Positions 44,867-53,640 of a DNA stretch of 64,000 bases are shown in pieces (position 1 is the stretch's first letter; every line of letters starts with the position of its first letter). The notes beneath the pieces are model-generated. The model made no database searches and had not been told where the DNA came from. It saw only the letters and a list, made by a program, of their open reading frames with translations. The DNA comes from Calorimonas adulescens (GTDB lineage: Bacteria; Bacillota; Thermoanaerobacteria; Thermoanaerobacterales; UBA4877), in NCBI RefSeq assembly GCF_008274215.1, contig NZ_VTPS01000001.1:1-64000 (forward strand), written 5' to 3'. Made by a program: the position numbers and the translations under genes.

Positions 44867-46177
44867 TTATTCTAAAACCAACGCTTTTAGTAAACTAAAT
44901 GTGGTATCAAAACTAAAATTTTCTTCTGCTCCCTGTCTTAGGAAGCTTTCAATTTTATCATGCAGGTATATTGCCCGATCAATCCTTTTATTTGAGCCAG
45001 CATTATACATACCAATATTGATTATGTCTTCTGCCTCCTTGTATGCAGCCATACTATCCTTAATCTCACCAGCAATCCTCTTATGTTCATCAGTCACAAT
45101 GTCATTCATCACCCTGCTTACACTGGCCAATACATCGATGGCCGGATAGTGATTCTGATTTGCAAGCTGCCTTGATAAAACAATATGTCCATCTAAAATA
45201 CTGCGACATGCATCGGTTACAGGCTCATTGAGGTCGTCTCCATCCACCAGCACAGTATAAAAACCTGTAATAGAGCCACGCTTGAGATTGCCAGCTCTTT
45301 CTAACAACTTCGGAAGATTCGAAAATACCGATGGAGTATACCCCCTCGACACAGGTGGCTCACCTATGGCCAAACCAACTTCTCTCTGTGCCATAGCAAA
45401 TCGTGTCACTGAATCCATCATGAAAAGGACATCAAAACCCATGTCACGAAAATACTCAGCAATAGCTGTAGCTACATATGCCCCTTTAACTCTAATTAGT
45501 GCAGGTTCATCAGAAGTTGCAACTACTAAGACGGACCTCTTCAACCCATCCTCACCCAGGTCCCGTTCAATAAAATCTTTGACCTCCCTCCCTCTCTCAC
45601 CAATGAGAGCAATTACATTGATGTCAGCTTTAGTATTTCTTGCCATCATTCCTAAAAGAGTGCTTTTGCCCACACCACTCCCGGCAAATATTCCTATCCT
45701 TTGCCCTTTACCAACTGTAAGCAATCCATCAATCGCTTTAATTCCAACAGTAAGTGGTTTATTTATCCTTTCACGCTCCAAAGGTCGGGGTGCATGATTT
45801 TGAATAGGGTAATAGTCGGTATAGTAGATGTCTCCATTTCCATCTATAGGTCTACCAAGACCATCCAGAATCCTCCCAAGCATTTTTTCACTTACTCCAA
45901 CAGTCAATGGTAAATTTCTTGCAATCACTTCAGAACCAGGTCCTATGCCATCCATCTCCCCTAACGGCATTAAAATTGTATTTCCATCCTTAAAACCTAC
46001 AACCTCAGCCGGAATCGCTCTCTCACCGTTTAATGAAAACACATCACAAACATCTCCAACTTTAGCAGATGGCCCTTGAGAAACTATTGTAAGGCCTATT
46101 ACGTCCTTTGTTACTCCCTTTATGGTATAAAACGGTGTGGTCTCAACTGCTGTAAAATATTTATCTAGGTTTACCAT
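44867..46177 (-). CDS. fliI: flagellar export ATPase FliI
   Basis: FliI powers early steps of export and resembles the F1 beta subunit. Walker A GSGVGKST (166-173), Walker B FMMDSVTRFA and SRGYTPSVFSNLPKLLERAG are seen. Length 436. ATG behind GAGGTT, overlapping fliH. Confidence 0.97.
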   Translation of the reverse strand: MVNLDKYFTAVETTPFYTIKGVTKDVIGLTIVSQGPSAKVGDVCDVFSLNGERAIPAEVVGFKDGNTILMPLGEMDGIGPGSEVIARNLPLTVGVSEKMLGRILDGLGRPIDGNGDIYYTDYYPIQNHAPRPLERERINKPLTVGIKAIDGLLTVGKGQRIGIFAGSGVGKSTLLGMMARNTKADINVIALIGERGREVKDFIERDLGEDGLKRSVLVVATSDEPALIRVKGAYVATAIAEYFRDMGFDVLFMMDSVTRFAMAQREVGLAIGEPPVSRGYTPSVFSNLPKLLERAGNLKRGSITGFYTVLVDGDDLNEPVTDACRSILDGHIVLSRQLANQNHYPAIDVLASVSRVMNDIVTDEHKRIAGEIKDSMAAYKEAEDIINIGMYNAGSNKRIDRAIYLHDKIESFLRQGAEENFSFDTTFSLLKALVLE

Positions 46178-46871
46178 TTTTCAAAACCTCAATTAAAATA
46201 TCCTTTATTTTATTCACCATATTTACCATGGAATAATCTATAAGTCCATTAGGTGTCTCTATTATAAAGTCACCCTTTGATAATCTAAGTTCTGGTATTA
46301 TCTTGAATTCTTCACTGAATTGTCCTTTCAAAGTTTCAGCATCATCGTAGCTTACCCTAACATTGATAACTTTGCTGTTTTTCATTTCCTTTAAAGCCCC
46401 GACTACCCTTTTTGATATGGAGTCTTTTAAATTTCCAATATCATCGCAAAGCACCTTTTCGCATATTTTTACGACTAAATTTATTGCATCCTCTTCAACA
46501 ATATCATACAACTTCTCTTTTTCTTTTATAATTTCATCCTTTATTGCATTAATCTCTGATAATTTTAATTCATACTCTTTATAAGCATCTTTTTTACCCT
46601 CTGCATACCCTGCCTTATATCCCTGGTTTTTCCCCTCATCATAGGCCTCTTTCTTAATTTGTTCAGCTTCTTGTCTTGCCATTTTCAGTATATCCGCTTT
46701 TTCTGCTTCAACCCTTTTCATAAATTTTTCATATAATTCATCAAAATCTTGTTGTTCTTTTTCGATAGTCGTTAATTGTTTTGCAGAAGATGGGAACATA
46801 TCAAACGGTATTATGCTTAAATCATACTCACTGTCAATTATTACTTGTGCCCCTTTAAATACCTTAGACAA
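46161..46871 (-). CDS. fliH: flagellar assembly protein FliH
   Basis: FliH regulates FliI and links it to the C-ring. The 236 residues include a long charged coil with glycine-spaced repeats (DEGKNQGYKAGYAEGKKD, about 77-94) and a C-terminal domain like the V-type ATPase E subunit. TTG start at 46871 after GAGGCGAT, within the fliG 3' end. Confidence 0.92.
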   Translation of the reverse strand: MSKVFKGAQVIIDSEYDLSIIPFDMFPSSAKQLTTIEKEQQDFDELYEKFMKRVEAEKADILKMARQEAEQIKKEAYDEGKNQGYKAGYAEGKKDAYKEYELKLSEINAIKDEIIKEKEKLYDIVEEDAINLVVKICEKVLCDDIGNLKDSISKRVVGALKEMKNSKVINVRVSYDDAETLKGQFSEEFKIIPELRLSKGDFIIETPNGLIDYSMVNMVNKIKDILIEVLKNGKPR

Positions 46872-47877
46872 TTATCTCATCGCCTCCACCTCTTGAGATA
46901 ATGATTTCACCAGCATCTTCCAGTGAACGTATGATATTTACAATCCGCTGCTGAGCCTCTTCCACATCCCGCAAACGTACTGGGCCCATGTATTGTATAT
47001 CTTCCTGGATCATCTCTGCCAGCCTCTTCGATATATTGGCATATAACACCTTAGCAACATCTTCACTGGCGCCTTTAAGTGCAAGGGCAAGGTCATGATT
47101 ATCTACTTCTCTCAATACTCGCTGTATAGACCTGTTGTCCAGATGTACAATGTCCTCAAACACAAACATACGTTTTTTTATCTCTTCAGCCAGTTCCACG
47201 TCATTAACCTCAAGGTTATCTAAAATATTTTTCTCAGTACTCCTGTCTGAAGCATTCAAAATATCCACAATTGTTTGAATACCACCCGTTGTTGTATAGT
47301 CCTGTGAAACCAGTGTGGATAGTTTTTTCTCCAAAATTCTTTCTACCTCTTTGATTACCTCCGGTGAAGCACTATTCAATCTGGCAATTCTTTTTGCCAC
47401 ATCTACCTGCCTATCCTGTGGAAGCGCAGAAAGGATAACAGCTGCTTGGTCCGGCCTTAAATAGGACAGCACCAGAGCTATGGTCTGTGGATGTTCATTC
47501 TGTATAAAGTTCAACACCTGTGAGGGGTCAGTCTTCCTAACAAAATCAAAAGGCTTCACCTGGAGGCTGGTAGTAAGGCTATTTATTATCTCAATTGCCC
47601 TCTGCGTGCCCAGTGCCTTTTCAAGGACCTCTCGGGCATATTCAATACCACCCTCAGATATATACTCCTGTGCCACACACAGCTGATAAAATTCGTCTAT
47701 TATCTTCTTTTTGTCTTCAGGATCCACTTTGTTAATATTTGCAATTTCCAGTGTTAACTCCTCAATCTCGTCTTCTCTTAAATGTTTCATTACCTGGGCT
47801 GATGCCTCTGGGCCCAGCGCTATGAGAAGCATAGCAGCTTTCTCCTTACCACTCAAGCCAGTCCTTGTCTTTGCCAC
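46864..47877 (-). CDS. fliG: flagellar motor switch protein FliG
   Basis: FliG couples stator movement to the rotor. The 337 residues show the N-terminal domain (KEKAAMLLIALGPE), the EHPQTIALVLSYL middle motif, and the C-terminal torque-helix domain with DIVHLDNRSIQRVLREVDN. GTG 47877 follows TAGGAG; a second GTG lies three codons earlier. Located between fliF and fliH. Confidence 0.97.
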   Translation of the reverse strand: MAKTRTGLSGKEKAAMLLIALGPEASAQVMKHLREDEIEELTLEIANINKVDPEDKKKIIDEFYQLCVAQEYISEGGIEYAREVLEKALGTQRAIEIINSLTTSLQVKPFDFVRKTDPSQVLNFIQNEHPQTIALVLSYLRPDQAAVILSALPQDRQVDVAKRIARLNSASPEVIKEVERILEKKLSTLVSQDYTTTGGIQTIVDILNASDRSTEKNILDNLEVNDVELAEEIKKRMFVFEDIVHLDNRSIQRVLREVDNHDLALALKGASEDVAKVLYANISKRLAEMIQEDIQYMGPVRLRDVEEAQQRIVNIIRSLEDAGEIIISRGGGDEIIV

Positions 47878-47888
47878 ATGTACCACTC

Positions 47889-49454
47889 CTACTCTTCATT
47901 GAGCCACGTCCTGATAAGCTGTGCCACCACATCGGGCTTCTGCTTTATCAACCTCTCGATCTGCTTTTTCGGATCATTCTCATTTTCTTTGACGACTATT
48001 TCTTCAATTGGCATCGGCTGTGCCACCGGGCTAACAGGTTCAACCACAGTACCTTTCCTTGAGATTAATAATCTTCTTCCTATAAGGAGGCCACCAACAA
48101 TGGCTGCTGCGATCAATCCTAAGATTATATACATCCGAGTCTGCTGCTGTCTATTACTTTCATTCATAGCATTTTGCATTTCTTCTTGCAAAGACTGATC
48201 GAATGCTTGGGCTATAATCGTTATGTTTTGTTCAGGATCTCCGGTAAGGCCTACAGAATTTTTAATCAGGTTTCTAATTGACCCTTCATCAATAGCAACT
48301 GGTTGGCCATTTTCATCTTTTGGTGGATTTATGGCCACAGACACAGATATATTATCTGTATCAATCTGACCTTGAGCCTTAACAAATTCATTTTTTATCT
48401 CGTTCAATTCATAGTTTATTGTTGTAGTTTCCCTATCTGAGCTAGAAGTATTGTTATTACCAGCAGGATATGTTGAAGCTACATTTGAGCTTGTTCCTGC
48501 TGCTCCTCCTGCATTCTGACCTGTAGAACTTTCCTTTAACTGTTGATAACTTCGTATGGCACTATTAGCATTTATTACATCACCGTTTTCATTGGAATTA
48601 GGTTCGTATGTGGTTTTGACTGTCTTATCGTAGTCAAAATCCAATGGAGCTGATACGTTCACAATTACATTGCCCGGACCATAAATTTTTTCAAGCATAC
48701 TCTGTAGGTTTTTCTTCAGGGTTTCTTCAACCTCACGCCTTAAGTTCATTTGGCTGTTTACGGTCCCCGTCAAATCACCTGTATCATAAGACAGGATATT
48801 CCCCCTGTTATCAATAACCGTTACGTTCTCTGGCTTTAAGCCAGCCACACTTTTAGTAGCAAACTGTATAATGCCGTTAACCTGTTCCTGAGATATGGTT
48901 GTACCAGGTGCCATATCTATTCTTATGGCTGCCGTAGCTGCCTTTGTGTCTGTATTTAGTGCCCATGGTTGTTCATCTGGTATGGACAATACCACATATG
49001 CATCCTGAACATTATCCAGACTTTTAATGGCATTTTCAATCTCTTTCTGAAGAAAATACTGGTACTTTTTCTGTCTTTCCATATCAGTGGTACTCAAGTT
49101 TCCAGCAAATGCGTCATCAATTGTAAAACCGTCATCAAGCAGGCCACTGGAAGAAAGCTCTATGCGCAACTTGTCCCGATATTCTTTAGGAACATATATT
49201 GTCGTACCACCATTTTCAAGTCTATAAGGCACCTTATAATCATTTTCAAGAGCTTCAACAACCTTACCAGCATCCTTTGAACTCAGGCCACTAAATAAAA
49301 GTACATAGGATGGTTTATTTAAGAAATACACAAGCAGAGTAATAGCAACTAATAAAACAACAAAAGAGACTATTATCCTGATTCTTTGTTCTTTGTTAAG
49401 GCTTGCCCAGAATTCATTTATTCTATCAGAGATTTTCTTAAGACCTTCTGCCAT
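47889..49454 (-). CDS. fliF: flagellar MS-ring protein FliF
   Basis: FliF forms the membrane ring. The 521 residues have two membrane helices (about 25-45 and 433-452), the periplasmic ring-building motifs between them (GLSSKDAGKVVEALE; DKTVKTTYEPNSNENG), and a C-terminal FliG-binding tail ending DVVAQLIRTWLNEE. Directly follows fliE. Confidence 0.97.
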   Translation of the reverse strand: MAEGLKKISDRINEFWASLNKEQRIRIIVSFVVLLVAITLLVYFLNKPSYVLLFSGLSSKDAGKVVEALENDYKVPYRLENGGTTIYVPKEYRDKLRIELSSSGLLDDGFTIDDAFAGNLSTTDMERQKKYQYFLQKEIENAIKSLDNVQDAYVVLSIPDEQPWALNTDTKAATAAIRIDMAPGTTISQEQVNGIIQFATKSVAGLKPENVTVIDNRGNILSYDTGDLTGTVNSQMNLRREVEETLKKNLQSMLEKIYGPGNVIVNVSAPLDFDYDKTVKTTYEPNSNENGDVINANSAIRSYQQLKESSTGQNAGGAAGTSSNVASTYPAGNNNTSSSDRETTTINYELNEIKNEFVKAQGQIDTDNISVSVAINPPKDENGQPVAIDEGSIRNLIKNSVGLTGDPEQNITIIAQAFDQSLQEEMQNAMNESNRQQQTRMYIILGLIAAAIVGGLLIGRRLLISRKGTVVEPVSPVAQPMPIEEIVVKENENDPKKQIERLIKQKPDVVAQLIRTWLNEE

Positions 49455-49469
49455 CTATATTTCGTCCTT

Positions 49470-49757
49470 TCAAACCTGCATTCTCATTATTTCCTGGTAA
49501 GCCTCCAGAGCTTTATTACGAATGGCAATAGTAAGTTCAAGCGCCAGATCGGCCTTAACGCTGTCAATCATTACATCATGCAGTTGACCTGCATCACCCA
49601 TGCTTAAACGCAAGTCACTATCTAAAGCCTTATTTTGAAGTTCATTTACTTTCTTGACAGCATCTTTCAAGATATCAGCAAAACTGTTATCACTAACAGA
49701 GTTTTTTTGTGTTAATAAAGTGCTCATATCGTCAATTGAATTGATTGGATTAACCAT
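49470..49757 (-). CDS. fliE: flagellar hook-basal body adapter FliE
   Basis: FliE joins MS ring and rod. The 95 residues end with the typical DLALELTIAIRNKALEAYQE stretch and MRMQV. ATG behind GGGAGGTGG. Between flgC and fliF as expected. Confidence 0.95.
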   Translation of the reverse strand: MVNPINSIDDMSTLLTQKNSVSDNSFADILKDAVKKVNELQNKALDSDLRLSMGDAGQLHDVMIDSVKADLALELTIAIRNKALEAYQEIMRMQV

Positions 49758-49771
49758 TTAATCCACCTCCC

Positions 49772-50203
49772 CTATTTTGCAAGATCAAGGGTCTTTACCA
49801 ACATATTTTTAGTGTCATTTATGACAGTCATGTTCGCCTCATATGCCCTACTGGCAGAAATCAGGTCCACCATTTCTAATACTACATCCACATTGGGATA
49901 CTCCACATATCCATCAGCCCGTGCATCCGGATGTCCAGGCTGATACACAAGCTTAAATGGACTTTGATCTTCAGCTATTTCCTTCACTTCTACGCCGCCC
50001 TTAGAAAACCCATTCATCTCTTCATTAAGTATTCCCGAAAAATTGTCTTTTTCTGAAAATATAGCTATTTTCCTTCTATATGGTCCACCGTCTTGGGTTC
50101 GTGTCACGTTAGCATTGGCAATATTATCAGCTATAATATCCATCCTTAACCTTTCAGCTGTAAGACCACTGGCACTGATATTTATGGTGTCAAACATGCC
50201 CAT
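49772..50203 (-). CDS. flgC: flagellar rod protein FlgC
   Basis: Proximal rod subunit, 143 residues, with the axial motif INISASGLTAERLRMDIIAD NIAN-like stretch near the start and YPNVDVVLEMVDLISASRAY at the C-terminal end. ATG behind GAGGGGAGAGG. Directly after flgB. Confidence 0.96.
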   Translation of the reverse strand: MGMFDTINISASGLTAERLRMDIIADNIANANVTRTQDGGPYRRKIAIFSEKDNFSGILNEEMNGFSKGGVEVKEIAEDQSPFKLVYQPGHPDARADGYVEYPNVDVVLEMVDLISASRAYEANMTVINDTKNMLVKTLDLAK

Positions 50204-50205
50204 GC

Positions 50206-50604
50206 TTATCCTCTCCCCTCGTTAATTGCAAGTCTTATTCTTCTGTACTCATTACCAAGCTGCTGGACAAGAGAATTGTACAACAATGTGTTTTGTGCCA
50301 GAAGAGACATCTCCTCATCAATATCGACATTATTTCCATCCAATCTTTGAGAAGTACTATTATCTCTAACAATTACCCCATTTTCTTCTGCATTTGCATA
50401 GGTATCTATATGTCTATCATCTGTTGTTTTAAGTCTCATAGTCGTGGCGGCATCAAAGACCTTAGAAAAATCGACATCATATCTTTTATAATTTGGAGTA
50501 TCAACGTTGGCTATATTGTTGGAAATAAGTGAATTCCTAAGCCAATATGTATCTAAAGCTCTTTTCATGAGGTTTAATGAAACAGAGAAATTTTCATCCA
50601 TCAT
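50206..50604 (-). CDS. flgB: flagellar rod protein FlgB
   Basis: Proximal rod subunit, about 132 residues, with the axial motif LRNSLISNNIANVDTPNYKR (about 20-40) and a C-terminal helix. The first ATG (50604) follows GGGTGG; a GTG at 50613 is less well placed and a second ATG follows. It opens the roughly 30-kb flagellar array. Confidence 0.95.
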   Translation of the reverse strand: MMDENFSVSLNLMKRALDTYWLRNSLISNNIANVDTPNYKRYDVDFSKVFDAATTMRLKTTDDRHIDTYANAEENGVIVRDNSTSQRLDGNNVDIDEEMSLLAQNTLLYNSLVQQLGNEYRRIRLAINEGRG

Positions 50605-50666
50605 AAGTCCCACCCTTTAATACTATACTCCTTTTATTCAACTATTCGACAAAAAAACCAATTTTC

Positions 50667-50681
50667 CTCTTGATACAAGAG
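50667..50681 (-). promoter_or_regulatory. small hairpin in the flgB leader
   Basis: Minus strand stem CTCTTG/CAAGAG with a TAT loop, about 15 bases after the predicted start, followed by GAAAATTGG then TTTTTTT. It might act as a weak attenuator; inferred. Confidence 0.4.
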
Positions 50682-50700
50682 AATAATTTCTGTTTTCTTC

Positions 50701-50729
50701 ATTATAATACAATCTTTAACAAATTTCTA
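50701..50729 (-). promoter_or_regulatory. probable promoter of the flagellar/chemotaxis operon
   Basis: Minus strand perfect -10 TATAAT (50701-50706), 17-base spacer, weak -35 TAGAAA (50724-50729). The leader to flgB is about 90 bases. No good CodY box or sigma-D promoter was seen in this 200-base gap, though the imperfect -35 leaves room for an activator. Confidence 0.6.
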
Positions 50730-50743
50730 CAATAGGTCAAAAG

Positions 50744-50788
50744 ACTTAAATTAAAGAGCCTTTTTTTCAAAGGCTCTTTAATTTAAGT
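50744..50788. terminator. long palindromic terminator after codY
   Basis: A perfect stem of up to 20 bp (50744-50763 with 50769-50788; core TTAAAGAGCC/GGCTCTTTAA) with a 5-base loop. The A/T-rich flanks work as U-tracts on both strands, so it can act bidirectionally. It lies after the codY stop and in front of the flgB promoter. Confidence 0.85.
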
Positions 50789-50814
50789 TTATAAATTATA
50801 CTATATTTTTATTT

Positions 50815-51591
50815 TTACTTAATCTTTTCCAATTCTTCTAGAAGTTTATCGTTTAAAATCTTAATATATGTCCCTTTCATTCCAAGTGACCTTGACTCAA
50901 TCACACCTGCACTCTCAAATTTTCTCAACGCATTTACAATAACGGACCTGGTTATACCAACCTTATCCGCTATTTTGCTTGCTACAAGAAGCCCCTCTTT
51001 TCCATTTAATTCTTCAAAAATATGCTGAATGGCTTCCAATTCAGAATATGATAATGTACCAATAGCCATTTGAACAACAGCACGCTTCCTTGCCTCGTCT
51101 TCTATTTCTTCATTATGAGCTCTCAATATCTCCATCCCTACAACTGTAGCCCCATACTCTGCAAGAACAAGGTCATCATCATTAAATTTCTCTCCAAATC
51201 TTGCAAGCACAAGCGTTCCCAGTCTTTCACCGCCACCATTTATAGGAACAATAGTGGTAATTTTATCATCATATTCACATATTTTATCATCAGTAAAAAC
51301 ACAATTCTTATCTGTCATAGGCACATTTGCTTTTGTATCATCAACATCCATAAGCTCATCATTATAGTCTTCAGGAAACATTTTATCCTGAATAATATTC
51401 TCTTCTATAACATTGCACTTAAACCCCTCCATTAGGGCATAACCAAGCACTTTCCCCTTTCTGCTACCAATGTAAACATTTGAACTTAAAACTTCACTCA
51501 GGATCTTAGCGATATCGTCAAAGTCCACTGCCTGTCCAGCAGATGTTTGAAGTATCTTGTTTAATTTTCTCGTTTTTTCAAGCAAACTCAT
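50815..51591 (-). CDS. codY: GTP/branched-chain amino-acid sensing repressor CodY
   Basis: CodY represses adaptation genes when GTP and branched-chain amino acids are high. The 258 residues have the GAF effector domain (about 1-155) and a winged HTH ([20 protein letters not shown], about 203-222). ATG behind AGGAGG. It follows hslV-hslU, as in the B. subtilis codV-clpQ-clpY-codY operon, but no codV/xerC is present. Confidence 0.97.
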   Translation of the reverse strand: MSLLEKTRKLNKILQTSAGQAVDFDDIAKILSEVLSSNVYIGSRKGKVLGYALMEGFKCNVIEENIIQDKMFPEDYNDELMDVDDTKANVPMTDKNCVFTDDKICEYDDKITTIVPINGGGERLGTLVLARFGEKFNDDDLVLAEYGATVVGMEILRAHNEEIEDEARKRAVVQMAIGTLSYSELEAIQHIFEELNGKEGLLVASKIADKVGITRSVIVNALRKFESAGVIESRSLGMKGTYIKILNDKLLEELEKIK

Positions 51592-51609
51592 ATTAAATCC
51601 TCCTACCTG

Positions 51610-52980
51610 TTAAATTATATATTTTTTAATATCATAATACCTGACGCTGTCCTTTAATTTATTCTTTACATAGCTGTCATCAATTAAAATATGATCTTCA
51701 CAGTCTGGAGCCTCAAAGAGAAGGTCATCCAATAACTTCTCCATTACAGTATGAAGCCTTCTGGCTCCAATATTTTCTGATTCCTCATTCATATCCGCTG
51801 CTATTTTAGCTATTTCATCAATTGCACTTTCAGAAAATTCTACATCAATTCCCTCTGTCTTTAACAGCTCTTTATACTGCTTTACTATTGCATTTTGTGG
51901 TTCTGTAAGTATCCTTTTAAAATCGTCTTTGTTAAGACTTTGTAGCTGAACATGGATAGGAAATCTACCCTGAAGCTCAGGTATCAGATCACTAACCTTG
52001 CCAACATTAAATGCACCAGCCCCAATAAAGAGAATATAGTCCGTCTTTATAGGGCCATACTTAGTCATAACTGTAGTCCCCTCTACTATTGGTAGAAGGT
52101 CTCTTTGTACCCCTTCCCGTGAAACATCAGGGCCTTCACCTTGATAACTACCTGTTATTTTATCAATTTCATCAATGAAAATAATCCCCTCATTTTCAGC
52201 TTTTTTGATGGCCTCATTAACCACCTCATCCATATCAATAAGTTTCTCTGCCTCTTGCTGTTTGAGTATCTCTCTTGCTTCTTTTACCGTAGTTTTTCTC
52301 ATTTTTCTCTTTTTTGGCATTAAGTTTGAAAATATATCTTGAAAGTTGATGTTAAGCTCATCAGAACCTGAAAACATCTGTACCATAGGGTTAAATGCCT
52401 CTTCAACCTCAATCTCAATTGTTGCGTCCTCAAGCTCACCATTTCTCAGTTTTTGCAACAGCTGTTGCTTCTTTTCTGCCAATCCAGGTTCTTCCACCTT
52501 TTCCTGAGAATTAAAATCCATATTTAATAGAAATTCCATTGGATTTTTTACACCCGTTTTTTTCTTGCCAGGCATGAGATAGTCCACCAGTAAACCCTCT
52601 GTCATTTCCGCAGCTTTTGCTTCTACCTCTTTATATTTTGCATCTTTTACGATGCGTACTGCTTCCTCAACAAGGTCCCTTACCATAGATTCTACATCTC
52701 TGCCTACATAACCTACCTCAGTATACTTTGTCGCTTCAACCTTCACAAACGGGGCATTCAAAAGTCTTGCAAGCCTTCTTGCTATTTCAGTTTTTCCAAC
52801 ACCAGTTGGACCTATCATTAAAATATTCTTAGGTGTTACCTCCTGCATCATCTCTTGAGAGAGCCTGCTTCTTCTGTATCTATTCCTCAATGCAACAGCT
52901 ACTGCTTTCTTAGCATCTGCCTGTCCAACTACATATTTGTCCAGTTCTTTTACTATCTCTTTGGGTGTAAAGTACTCCAT
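51610..52980 (-). CDS. hslU: ATP-dependent protease ATPase subunit HslU (ClpY)
   Basis: HslU unfolds substrates for the HslV peptidase. The 456 residues show GPTGVGKTE (about 57-65), Walker B FIDEIDKI, the I-domain in between (about 110-240), and the C-terminal end. ATG 52980 follows AGGGGGG and starts [20 protein letters not shown] as in the family; the longer ATG would overlap hslV. Confidence 0.97.
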   Translation of the reverse strand: MEYFTPKEIVKELDKYVVGQADAKKAVAVALRNRYRRSRLSQEMMQEVTPKNILMIGPTGVGKTEIARRLARLLNAPFVKVEATKYTEVGYVGRDVESMVRDLVEEAVRIVKDAKYKEVEAKAAEMTEGLLVDYLMPGKKKTGVKNPMEFLLNMDFNSQEKVEEPGLAEKKQQLLQKLRNGELEDATIEIEVEEAFNPMVQMFSGSDELNINFQDIFSNLMPKKRKMRKTTVKEAREILKQQEAEKLIDMDEVVNEAIKKAENEGIIFIDEIDKITGSYQGEGPDVSREGVQRDLLPIVEGTTVMTKYGPIKTDYILFIGAGAFNVGKVSDLIPELQGRFPIHVQLQSLNKDDFKRILTEPQNAIVKQYKELLKTEGIDVEFSESAIDEIAKIAADMNEESENIGARRLHTVMEKLLDDLLFEAPDCEDHILIDDSYVKNKLKDSVRYYDIKKYII

Positions 52981-52991
52981 TATATCCCCCC

Positions 52992-53522
52992 CTATAGCTC
53001 TTCCAAAACAATATTGTTGTTTGTATAAACACAAATGGAAGCAGCTATTTCCATTGCCTTATAGGCAATATCTCTGGCAGATAGATCAGTATTAAGTTTC
53101 AAAGCTTTCGCCGCAGCAAGTGCATAGAAACCACCAGAGCCTATAGCAATTACGTCATCATCAGGTTCGATCACCTCACCATTCCCGGAGATTACTAAAA
53201 GGGTTTCCTTATCTGCCACAATCATTAGAGCTTCTAATTTTCTAAAGACCTTGTCCCTACGCCAATCCTTTGCCAATTCCATCGCTGCCCTCTTTAAATT
53301 TCCACTGTATTGCTCTAATTTTTCTTCAAATTTTTCAGAAAGGGTTAATGCATCTGCTACAGAACCCGCAAAACCAACGAGGACAGAATTATTGTATATC
53401 TTTCTGACCTTTTTAGCAGTCTGTTTTATTATGGCATTCTCCCCCATGGTCACCTGACCATCACCAGCTATTGCTACCTCATTCTTTTGCTTGACTGCAA
53501 CAATCGTGGTTCCTTTAATCAA
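52992..53522 (-). CDS. hslV: ATP-dependent protease subunit HslV (ClpQ)
   Basis: HslV is the proteasome-like threonine peptidase. Catalytic Thr follows MIKG (TTIVAV), with GDGQVTMG and [16 protein letters not shown] also seen. TTG start at 53522 lies behind AGGGGG; the mature N-terminal Thr is exposed by removal of four residues. Length 176. The gene has its own promoter. Confidence 0.96.
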   Translation of the reverse strand: MIKGTTIVAVKQKNEVAIAGDGQVTMGENAIIKQTAKKVRKIYNNSVLVGFAGSVADALTLSEKFEEKLEQYSGNLKRAAMELAKDWRRDKVFRKLEALMIVADKETLLVISGNGEVIEPDDDVIAIGSGGFYALAAAKALKLNTDLSARDIAYKAMEIAASICVYTNNNIVLEEL

Positions 53523-53553
53523 GATTTAGACCCCCTATCGTCTTGCGTTAATA

Positions 53554-53582
53554 ATATTAACACAAAATCAAATTAATTGCAA
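53554..53582 (-). promoter_or_regulatory. sigma-A type promoter for hslV-hslU-codY
   Basis: Minus strand -35 TTGCAA (53577-53582), 17-base spacer, -10 TAATAT (53554-53559), predicted start near 53547. It lies in the 118-base gap after topA and gives a leader of about 25 bases. Confidence 0.75.
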
Positions 53583-53640
53583 GAAACCATTCTAAATTTT
53601 ATTTATATTTTATATAACTGGAAAAATTATACTTTCTATA

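Noticed and set aside
50680-50700. Possible CodY box near GAAAACAGAAATTA upstream of flgB
   Set aside because: Only about 9 of 15 positions fit AATTTTCWGAAAATT, below what I would accept for a site.
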